Shown: positions 38,543-46,324 of the stretch, piece by piece | Position numbering within the stretch: position 1 is the first letter of the stretch | Layout: each line of letters begins with the position of its first letter | Assembly (NCBI GenBank): GCA_902729315.2 | Contig: LR746275.1 | Location: 746,501 to 810,500, forward strand | Direction: 5' to 3' | Origin: Spirodela intermedia | Lineage: Eukaryota; Streptophyta; Magnoliopsida; Alismatales; Araceae | DNA length: 64,000 bases | The notes under the pieces: model-generated | Databases searched by the model: none | Told to the model about the DNA's origin: nothing | Seen by the model: the letters and a program-made list of their open reading frames with translations, nothing else | Program-made: the position numbers and the translations under genes

Positions 38543-39564
38543 TGACACGACTCAGTCATTGTATAGTAAATCACGTAAATTTAAAATTTATAAAACTAGA
38601 AAATATTAATTTTCAAATATTTAGAAATATTTATGAACAAATATATCAATTATAATTTAATAAAACTTTCAAAAATAGTAATAATTTTTCAGATCAATCA
38701 TAGAGATGTAATATAATATCTGGTAACTATTTAGAATTTTCCTTAGAGAATACTATTTTATATAAATTTTATACTAGGAAATGAAAAGAAAATATATTTA
38801 AAATTCACAGAAAAAGAAAATAAGGGTGCGGACGTCAAGATGACATCAACATCTCATGAACATGAATCAGACGAATACAGGGTTCCACTTGACAATTCTG
38901 ACGTAAGTAATTACAAATGATTTAATTGATCAAATTAAGATCTATAAAAGCCAAAAGAATCATAATAAAATGAAGTGTATCTTGGTAAATTTAAAATAAA
39001 TAAATTATCACTTAATGAAATAGAAATTAAGTTGAAAGTAGGAAAATAGAGTTTTAGCATCGTGGTGATGATGCACTGGAATCTTGAGCATTCAAGAGGA
39101 ATGTCGTGTAGTGTCTATAGCTTTGAAGGCTCTCCTTGAACAAGGACGACGTGGGCAATCTCTAGATCTCCTTGCGAAGTCTAAAGATCAATAAAATGAG
39201 TCATCGAATCGTCTCTGACAACTATCACCTGACAGAGTAGAAAAGTGGTGACTTTTCAACTCTCTGATTGCTGTCACCTAATGAAGAGGAGCGAGATGGA
39301 GGTGGGGCGCATATCAGGAAGCTTCATCCTCAGGTTCACACAACAAAAGAAGGCTTTTCATTGCATCCGTTATGCTTTTAAGAGGTGGCGACTCATCTCT
39401 CGACAGATCCTCCTCTTCCCAACGACGACTTATTTGTTGATTAATCAGAGATGCCTTACTCGATGGATTCGCGATCCTTTTATTATGAATTGTTCAACAA
39501 TTTTAGTAGCAATACTCTACGAATCGCGTTGACGAAATTTTTGTCGATGATCCAATGATTTTAG
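38543..39564 (-). repeat. Truncated LTR K
   Basis: Begins with a good terminus, TGACACGACTCAG, but stops about 1020 bp in, where unrelated sequence starts. Confidence 0.8.
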
Positions 39565-40150
39565 TATCAATTTGATGCAAGACGGGGCGAGAACCCTTGT
39601 ACTTGATCAATGAAACTCAAGATCTAGGATGGGTAGTCGGACCGATCCGATCAGAATGTATGGACCCTAGACTCTAGGTCTGACCACATAAACTAAGTAC
39701 AAGCAGGCATACCAATACGCATGATCAACCTAGGACAACCTGGAGAAACACTCGACGATGGTAAGTGTGAGGACCTCTTGGTCCACGTCAAGACAGACGG
39801 CAGAATAGTCGTTGTGAAGTAGCCTAGGGCTGTAGCTCACAAACAGTGATGAATCTGGTGCAGCGTCAGAAGTCATGATTCGATAATTGTCCTATCGTAT
39901 CTACGTTCTCTTGATGGTGGTGGAGATGAGTCGAGGAAACACTTTGAGAGATAATTAAACTTAAGAGAAAGGGGTACAAAGCTAACCTTCGGGCCTGCAT
40001 AGCCTGGCAAGTTGTGATAGAGCAGAGATTCGATGAAGGCAGAGACGTCCAGTGAAGAGCGATGCTCAGCATCGACGGTTGGTCTTGGTCGAGAGTCGCG
40101 GAAGTCATCATTTTAGGGTGTGACACAGTCGGTGTGGGCGTGAGCCTATA
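39565..40150. other. Non-LTR spacer
   Basis: About 590 bp of unfamiliar, moderately GC-rich sequence. An 86-residue minus-strand open frame (39866-40126) has no recognisable domain or homolog and is not called. Confidence 0.45.
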
Positions 40151-40232
40151 GGTGGGCCAAAGGGCACGCTAGTGGGTGTGGGCCTGCTGGTGGGCCAAAG
40201 GGCATGCTAGCAGGCATGGGCCCGCTGGTGGG
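40151..40232. repeat. 38-bp tandem repeat, interrupted by element H
   Basis: Units start at 40151, 40189 and 40227 with GGTGGGCCAAAGGGCA. The third unit is cut after GGTGGG by H and resumes at 48031 with GTGGGCCAAAGGGCAC, which proves the junction. Confidence 0.8.
40228..40232. repeat. Target site duplication of H, left copy (GTGGG)
   Basis: GTGGG before the 5' LTR and at 48031-48035 after the 3' LTR. Confidence 0.9.
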
Positions 40233-40234
40233 TG

Positions 40235-40310
40235 ATAAGTCTTCATTATCATGAGTTAATAATTAGTAAATAATATAGTTTTAGCCTTAACTCATGATAA
40301 ATAGACTTAT
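40235..40310 (+). other. LTR-terminal inverted repeat (hairpin)
   Basis: TTATCATGAGTTAA (40246-40259) pairs perfectly with TTAACTCATGATAA (40287-40300) across a 27-nt AT-rich loop. Outside this, ATAAGTC (40235-40241) can pair with GACTTAT (40304-40310). The same arms are present in most LTR copies, on both strands. Confidence 0.8.
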
Positions 40311-40653
40311 ATTTGTGTTAAAGCATGAAAAGTGGTTTTCAGTTGATTAACGTGAATTTTTGGGTAATTATGTGATTTTATACGATTTTTACAGTCTTAG
40401 TTTTGAGATAAATGAAGAACAAGAAATAAAAATAAAAATATTGCAAAATGAGGGAATCCGCCGGCCAGCCGGGCCCGCAAGCGAGTCGGAAGCGCAGTCG
40501 GGGAGTAGCCGCGAGCGGGGGCTCGAGCGGCTTGCTTGGATCGATAGGGGCACGTGTGCGCCAATCCCCTTCCACGTCACCGGTGGTCAGCCGGCTGTGG
40601 GGCAAGGAGTGGTCGCACACGCGAGAGGACTTTGCCTACAAAGCTAACTTTAC

Positions 40654-40660
40654 TATATAT
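40654..40660 (+). promoter_or_regulatory. Candidate TATA box in the H 5' LTR
   Basis: TATATAT in the conserved context ACTATATATTCGCCC, about 420 bp into the LTR, present in nearly all copies. Position and conservation fit an LTR pol II promoter. No transcript start can be read from sequence. Confidence 0.4.
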
Positions 40661-41213
40661 TCGCCCGAATAATCCGCGCACAACCGATGTGGGACTAAAT
40701 CCGCCTTGTAAGGCGCGGGCGACCGCCGCGGGTTTGAATCCTCCCAGAGTCAAAATTCATATATTTTTAACTGATTATCGCGACTTTCCTGCAGATCGCC
40801 GGTGAAGGATTAAGCAACCGGAATCGCTGGATCATCGGCGAAAATCTCGTCAACGCAATTCGCGGAGCATTGCTACTAAAATTTCTGAACGATTCGCGAT
40901 AAAAGGACCGCAATCCATCGAGTAAATGATCTCCGATTGATCGACGAACAAGCCGTCGTCGGGAAGAGGACGATCCGCCGGGAGACCAGTCGCCACCTCC
41001 TGAGAGCGTACCAGATGCGATGAAGAGCCTCCTCTTGCTGCGCGGACCTGAGGATGAAGCTCCCTAACACGCGCCTCACCTCCATCCAGCCCCTCTCCGT
41101 AGGGTGACAGCCGCCGGAGAGCCGCAAAGTCGCCGTTTTTCCGCTCCGCCGGGTGACAGCTGCCGGAGACGATTCGACGACCCACTTCATTGGTCTCTAG
41201 ACTTCGCGAGAAG

Positions 41214-41501
41214 ATCTAGAGATTGCCCACGTCGTCTTTGTCCAAGGAGAGCCTTCGAGGCCGTGGACACTGCACGACGACCCTCCCGAACGCTCAGGAT
41301 TCCGGTGCATCGCCGACGCGTCGCCGTCGCGACGCCGGAACTCTGTTTTCCTGCTTTATCTAGAGATTGCTCACGTCGTCTTTGTCTAAGGAGAGCCTTC
41401 GAGGCCGTGGACACTGCACGACGATCCTCCCGAATGCTCAGGATTCTGGTGCATCACCGACGCATCGCCGTCGCGACGCCGGAACTCTGTTTTCCTGCTT
41501 T
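41214..41501 (+). repeat. 144-bp tandem duplication in the H 5' LTR
   Basis: Two adjacent copies starting with ATCTAGAGATTGC at 41214 and 41358, each ending CTGCTTT. The same pair exists in the 3' LTR (47306-47449 and 47450-47593). Other LTRs in the window have one copy. Confidence 0.9.
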
Positions 41502-41687
41502 CAATTTAATTTACGCTTCATTTAGTGATACTTTGTTGATTTTTATTTACCAAACTATACTTCGTTCAATTACGATTCTTCCGGCTTTTACAGATCTTAA
41601 TTTGATTAATTGAGTCGTCTGTAATCGCCTACGTAAGAATCGCCGGGCGGAACTGTGTTTCCGCCTGATTCGCGTTCGCCGGGCGCT

Positions 41688-41705
41688 GACGTCATCCTGA
41701 CGTCC
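41688..41705 (+). promoter_or_regulatory. TGACGTCA/TGACG cluster near the LTR end
   Basis: TGACGTCATCCTGACGT contains a palindromic TGACGTCA and a second TGACG, the core bound by plant TGA-class bZIP factors. It is absent from the H 3' LTR because of a deletion. Function inferred from motif only. Confidence 0.35.
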
Positions 41706-42000
41706 GCACCCTTATTTCCTCTTTTTTTGTGAATTTTAAATATATTTCCTTTTTATTTCCTAGTATAAAATTCGTAAGAAAATCTTACTCATTGAGAAAA
41801 ATTCTGAATAATTACCAGATATTATATTACATCCCTGTGATCGACCTGGAAAATTACCGCTATTTTTGGAATTTTTATTGAATTATAATTGATATATTTA
41901 TTTAGAAATACTTCTAAATATCCGAAAATTCGTATTTTCTAGTTTTATAAATTTAATATTTGCGTGATTTAACATACAACGACTGAGTCACGTCAAATTT

Positions 42001-42018
42001 TGGCGCCGTTGCCGGGGA
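42001..42018 (+). promoter_or_regulatory. Primer binding site of H, tRNA-Asp
   Basis: TGGCGCCGTTGCCGGGGA, 18 nt fully complementary to the plant tRNA-Asp 3' end as I know it, five bases after the LTR. No mismatch, unlike B, C, F and Q. Confidence 0.92.
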
Positions 42019-42207
42019 TGTATTGCATAATATTTAGTATTTTTCTGTTTTTCTCTTAGAGTACACAAAAAAAACTTTACTCTTGTTTTATTTTCTTTTT
42101 GCCGATTTTTATTAGAAAAAGGGAACGAAAAGAAGCGCGGCAAGGACTGGAGCATCCTGAAGGAGGGTAACAGTTACTAACTTTTTCCCTCGAATTTATT
42201 GATTTTT

Positions 42208-44715
42208 ATGCATGGTAGAAGATCCTTGCATCCAAGGCTAGAAAATCCTTTCATTATTTCATTCAAAAATAAAAATTCGAAAGAAAAATTAATTTTGATG
42301 GATCCTGAAGGAAGTACAGGTCAAACTGAGAACAATCCTATGGCCATGAAAAATCATTATATCCCTGATTCATTTCAAAGAGCATCTAATATTAGAGTCC
42401 CATTAGCACCCACTGTTAAATTCGAAATAAATCTAGGAATTTTTCAAATACTCCCTAATTTTCATGGATTGCCTTTAGAGGAACCTCATCAGCACTTAGA
42501 AAAATTTCATATGGTCTGTGATTTAGTTAATCTCCCTCAAGTTACACCAGAAATCATTAAGATGAAATTATTCCCTCATACACTTAGGGACAAAGCTAGT
42601 CATTGGCTATCCACATTGGATAGAGAATTAACTAGCTGGAAAGATATAGAACAGGCCTTTCTTCGAAAATTTTATCCCTTAGGAAAAACTCAAAATATGA
42701 GAAAACATATATGGAGTTTTTCTCAAAGACCAGGAGAAACTTTGCATGAGACATGGGAAAAATTCAAAGATTTACTTAGAAAGTGTCCTCATCATGCTAT
42801 ACCCAAGTGGCAGCTCAATAGAATTTTTTATGATGGATTATTAGAACAACATAGAAATATGGTTGATTCTATATGTGGAGGAGCTTTTATGGAGAAAACT
42901 CTTGATGAGATTTACAGTCTTTATGAGAATTTAAGTGAAAATTCTAGAGATCAAGCCTCTTTTGAATTATATGACAAGGAAATGAAGAGAGAAATTTATG
43001 AATTGCATCATGATGATGATTCTAAACTTAGAAATGAGGTTAATCAGATTAATCAAAGATTAGAAAAAATTGATTTACTTATTGATAATATTAGAAAGCC
43101 TTTTAACCCTCAACTTAATTCGAATAGTACATGTCCTATGTATGGTGAAAATGATTATTCTGAACTTCAATGTTATAATTTAGATCAATCATTTCACCCT
43201 ATGCGAGAACAAGTGCAAGTAGCTCACGGTTTTAATAGAAATAGGGAAAATTTTTCAAATTCTTATAATCCTAATTGGAGGAATAATTTTTCATGGAGAG
43301 ACCCAAATAATATTCAAAATCCAGAAGCACTTAGACCCAATTCAAACTCTGAATTTCGTCCAAAACAAGAAAATGGATTTCAGAAAAATCAGCCCTCTCA
43401 AACCCAACCTGATGCTATGGAAATGATGCAGCAAATGAGCCAAATGATGCAACAAACTATGAATCAAATGATGCAACAAATGATGCAGCACCAGAAACAA
43501 ATTATAGAGGCTCTTGAGAATAAGAGAGAAGAGGGACAGCTACCTAGTCAGCCCATAGAAAATTCAGAAAACTGTCCAACAGTAAGATTTCAGCAAGAAG
43601 AGTCTAGCTGGATAAATTTAGAAAAAAACCCACGAAATGAAAATGTTAGGACAGTGAATATATTGAGTGAGAATATTTTACCTGAACCTTATTTCCAATT
43701 ATTAGAAGAAATTGATGATCCATTAGAAGTAAATGAGAATATTAAGGCCAAAAATGTAGTAGCAGAAAGTTTGAATAAAATCATTTATTGCTCACAATTG
43801 ATGAATGAATATAGTGAGGATGATGAGGAGAAAGAACCCTTAGATGAAGAAACAGCAACTGATCATAGAAAAATCATCCAAATTTTAGTAGAAGGGAGTA
43901 AGGACAGAAATGAAGAAAAATATATTTCAAGTGAGGAAAAATCAACTGATTTGGGAGATGTAGGAGATGAAATTAATGAATCTAATCATAATTTTGCAGC
44001 CATGGATGTTGATTGTGAGGATGATGATGTATATCATATACCAAAATTTAAAGATAGCTCTTGGGAAGATGAAGAATTTGATGAGTTGAGAAACGAAAAG
44101 CTAGAAAAAGAATTGATTGAACTAATGGGAACAAGCGAAAATAATAGATATGAATATAGAGATAATTTTGGAGGAGAAAATTTGAATTTTACTGAATTCA
44201 TTAGATCTGAGATTAAAGAAGACAATCCTTCCATCTTTCAAAGCCCACAGCCCATTAGAATTATTTCTAAGCTTGAAATATTTCACTCCTCGCAAATTGA
44301 ACAAATATGTATGGAAGATAAAATGGAGCAGGGGAAGATTATGCAGATAAAAGAAGACATTAAGAAATGGGTGAGTGGAAGAATTAGAGATACCAATTTA
44401 GATGAAAAAGTTCTAGATTGGGCAAGAGCTAATCTGAAAATTATATGGCCTGATCACATTTTATGGTTTATTAATAGAAAGTATTTATTAATGAATGAGA
44501 GCCTAACAAAACAAGATAGAAATAAGGAAAGATTCTTTTCAAAATGGAAATATTATTTTTGGGAAAATTTTGTTAATTTCCATTTTGTTTTGGCTGAAAG
44601 TATGTCAAGGTATATATATGAAGTATATGAATTTATGCTAAATCTGAAAAAGAATATCATAAAACTTACCTTGGGATACAAATATATTTTGATGGCCATA
44701 GATCAGCTTATATGA
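42208..44715 (+). CDS. gag: Gag polyprotein with unrecognised ~350-residue C-terminal module
   Basis: One frame of 835 codons from ATG 42208; a later ATG at 42298 (MDPEGSTGQTENN) is an alternative start. Residues about 50-230 are the capsid-like Retrotrans_gag region (LFPHTLRDKASHWLS, AFLRKFYPLG, WSFSQRPGETLHETWEKF). Near residue 310 is CPMYGENDYSELQC, a CCHC knuckle in which the second Cys and the His are replaced. Residues about 405-430 are Met/Gln-rich (MMQQMSQMMQQTMNQMM), probably helical. From about residue 486 it departs from pol-bearing relatives: acidic stretches (DDEEKEPLDEE; MDVDCEDDD) and then a Lys/Trp/Tyr/Phe-rich end. There is no protease DTGA, RT or INT motif and no clear membrane segment. 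Likely makes particles that need pol in trans; the module's role is unknown. The ORF is intact while sister copies are broken. Confidence 0.9.
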   Translation: MHGRRSLHPRLENPFIISFKNKNSKEKLILMDPEGSTGQTENNPMAMKNHYIPDSFQRASNIRVPLAPTVKFEINLGIFQILPNFHGLPLEEPHQHLEKFHMVCDLVNLPQVTPEIIKMKLFPHTLRDKASHWLSTLDRELTSWKDIEQAFLRKFYPLGKTQNMRKHIWSFSQRPGETLHETWEKFKDLLRKCPHHAIPKWQLNRIFYDGLLEQHRNMVDSICGGAFMEKTLDEIYSLYENLSENSRDQASFELYDKEMKREIYELHHDDDSKLRNEVNQINQRLEKIDLLIDNIRKPFNPQLNSNSTCPMYGENDYSELQCYNLDQSFHPMREQVQVAHGFNRNRENFSNSYNPNWRNNFSWRDPNNIQNPEALRPNSNSEFRPKQENGFQKNQPSQTQPDAMEMMQQMSQMMQQTMNQMMQQMMQHQKQIIEALENKREEGQLPSQPIENSENCPTVRFQQEESSWINLEKNPRNENVRTVNILSENILPEPYFQLLEEIDDPLEVNENIKAKNVVAESLNKIIYCSQLMNEYSEDDEEKEPLDEETATDHRKIIQILVEGSKDRNEEKYISSEEKSTDLGDVGDEINESNHNFAAMDVDCEDDDVYHIPKFKDSSWEDEEFDELRNEKLEKELIELMGTSENNRYEYRDNFGGENLNFTEFIRSEIKEDNPSIFQSPQPIRIISKLEIFHSSQIEQICMEDKMEQGKIMQIKEDIKKWVSGRIRDTNLDEKVLDWARANLKIIWPDHILWFINRKYLLMNESLTKQDRNKERFFSKWKYYFWENFVNFHFVLAESMSRYIYEVYEFMLNLKKNIIKLTLGYKYILMAIDQLI

Positions 44716-44755
44716 TATAAGAGCTGTCCAGCTGGAGACATTAAATTCAGCGCTG

Positions 44756-44773
44756 CATGGGAGGCAACCCATG
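44756..44773 (+). other. Conserved stem-loop after the coding region
   Basis: CATGGGAGGCAACCCATG: a 6-bp perfect stem with loop AGGCAA. Present at the same place in A (25240-25257), B (20287-20304), C (5960-5977) and U (62328-62345), degenerate in D. From memory, a GGGAGGCAACCCA box is widespread after pol in plant Athila/Tat-type elements. Its role is not known to me. Confidence 0.75.
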
Positions 44774-45046
44774 GTTTTTATTTCATTTTGTTTGATCTCT
44801 GTTTTTCTTAGAATTTCGCAGTACTTGTTTCTGTGTTTGTTTTTCTTTCGAAAAAGTGCAGGAGGAGGAGTGTAAGATGAAGTGGAAAATTAAAAACGAG
44901 GTTGAGGTGATGTCTTTCTGAGCTTCATCATTTATGAAAATATTTTTAATGCTTAACTTTGCAGATATGCATGCTTCACTTGAAAATTATATTTTCTGCA
45001 TATTCTGTTTCGAGTTTTCTGTGTCATTGAGGACAATGTCATTTTT

Positions 45047-45059
45047 AAGTTGGGGGGTG
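45047..45059 (+). promoter_or_regulatory. Internal polypurine-like tract (second PPT)
   Basis: AAGTTGGGGGGTG, identical over 13 bases to the true PPT at 46312-46324. The bases that follow (AAGTATTCATTATTAAT) also resemble the LTR start (AAGTCTTCATTATCATGAG). Conserved in all interiors of the window. Confidence 0.65.
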
Positions 45060-45759
45060 AAGTATTCATTATTAATTTATGCTGTAGGACGATTAAGAAC
45101 ATGTGTTTGCATTTTATTCAACTTAGAACAGCAACTAAAAAAATAAAAATAAAATAAAATTCGGAAAAATTGCAACATCTATTTTCTGGTTTTCTGTCAG
45201 AAACAACAGACTGTCAAAAACAGCAGATGAAAAAACAACCCGAAATTTGAAATTCTAGAGACCCTTTTCTCACATTTCAATCCCGTAGACATATATTACT
45301 GAAATTCGAGAGACCTATAAAGAAGATAGTTTTGATTTATTTTTGACAAATTTATTGCTGCTAAAATAGAACTGAAAACAGAAAACAGAACTGTCAGAAC
45401 TATCTAATTTACAAATTCCTTACATCATATTGCATGCATGAAAAATTAAATCAATTAGATTGATTGATACCAAAAGATACTAGGAAGATTATTATTGAAT
45501 CAAAAGAATGATCTAGTAGCATGAAATGTTGGAATACTCCTTGGATACATGATAGATAACATGGATTTGATTTTACAGATTTTCACTTCATGATCTTGAT
45601 GGATAATATTTACTTGATGTGAAAATTTGATTGATCATTTGAGTTTAATGGAGATTTTTGCACCCTGATCTATAGGACTTGTGAGGAGAAATCACTTATT
45701 TCAAAAAAAAAAAAAAGAAAAAAGAAAAAAAGAGAGAGCAATGTGAAAAATCTAGAAAC

Positions 45760-45910
45760 GAAGAGTACACATGGAGGGTGTGAGACATCATTCTCATTGT
45801 CGAAAATCGTGCATAGAAAAACACTTGCTGAAAAATAAGTGGATAAAGTGAAAGCCCTGAAAATGAAGAGTACACATGGAGGGTGTGAGACATCATTCTT
45901 ATTGTCGAAA
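45760..45910 (+). repeat. Paired 46-bp direct repeats in the 3' UTR
   Basis: Units at 45760-45805 and 45865-45910 (start GAAGAGTACACATGGAGGGT) differ at about one base, period 105. Present in A, B, C, D and U too. Confidence 0.85.
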
Positions 45911-46311
45911 TTTGTCTACAGGAAAAGCTACTTATCCACTATATATATAAAAAAAAAAAAAGAAGGAAGAAATATAGTGCAAACTGCAAAAATCAAGTCA
46001 TAGAAAAAGGGAAATGTAAGATCAATATTATTCTTGGATGAGTATTGATAATTGGAACATCTTGTAAATACATCTATGAGTGAAGAAGTGATAAAGATGT
46101 GAATAGAAGAAGTGAAGTCTAGATTGTTATTCCAAGGAGTGTTTAAACATTTAAGCGCTTGACATCATTCTTAAATACTTGATATAAGAATCCAAAGTGT
46201 TTAAAGGTGCATCATTTCTAATTGTATTTCTTTTCTGTATTGAAATATGATGTTTGAGATTTGTAAATTTTTATTTTCGTAATTCCATTGCTAAGAGACT
46301 AGCAATGATTT

Positions 46312-46324
46312 AAGTTGGGGGGTG
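46312..46324 (+). promoter_or_regulatory. Polypurine tract of H
   Basis: AAGTTGGGGGGTG immediately upstream of the 3' LTR. Confidence 0.9.

Larger units (their letters stand above)
40233..41995 (+). repeat. 5' LTR of element H
   Basis: TGATAAGTC to GAGTCACGTCA, 1763 bp, the longest LTR here because of a 144-bp tandem duplication (41214-41357 and 41358-41501). Terminal hairpin at 40235-40310. Confidence 0.95.
44716..46311 (+). other. 3' UTR of element H
   Basis: Long non-coding region, homologous to the region after the pol stop in A, C and U. It contains the stem-loop at 44756-44773, the internal polypurine-like tract at 45047-45059 and paired 46-bp repeats at 45760-45805 and 45865-45910. 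Confidence 0.85.

Noticed and set aside
39866-40126. Minus-strand open frame of 86 codons
   Set aside because: No recognisable domain, no promoter or splice context, in a short spacer between TE fragments.
44660-44715. Similarity of the module end YKYILMAIDQLI to integrase [12 protein letters not shown]
   Set aside because: Only about ten residues and no other integrase feature nearby; could be a recombination footprint but too short to claim.
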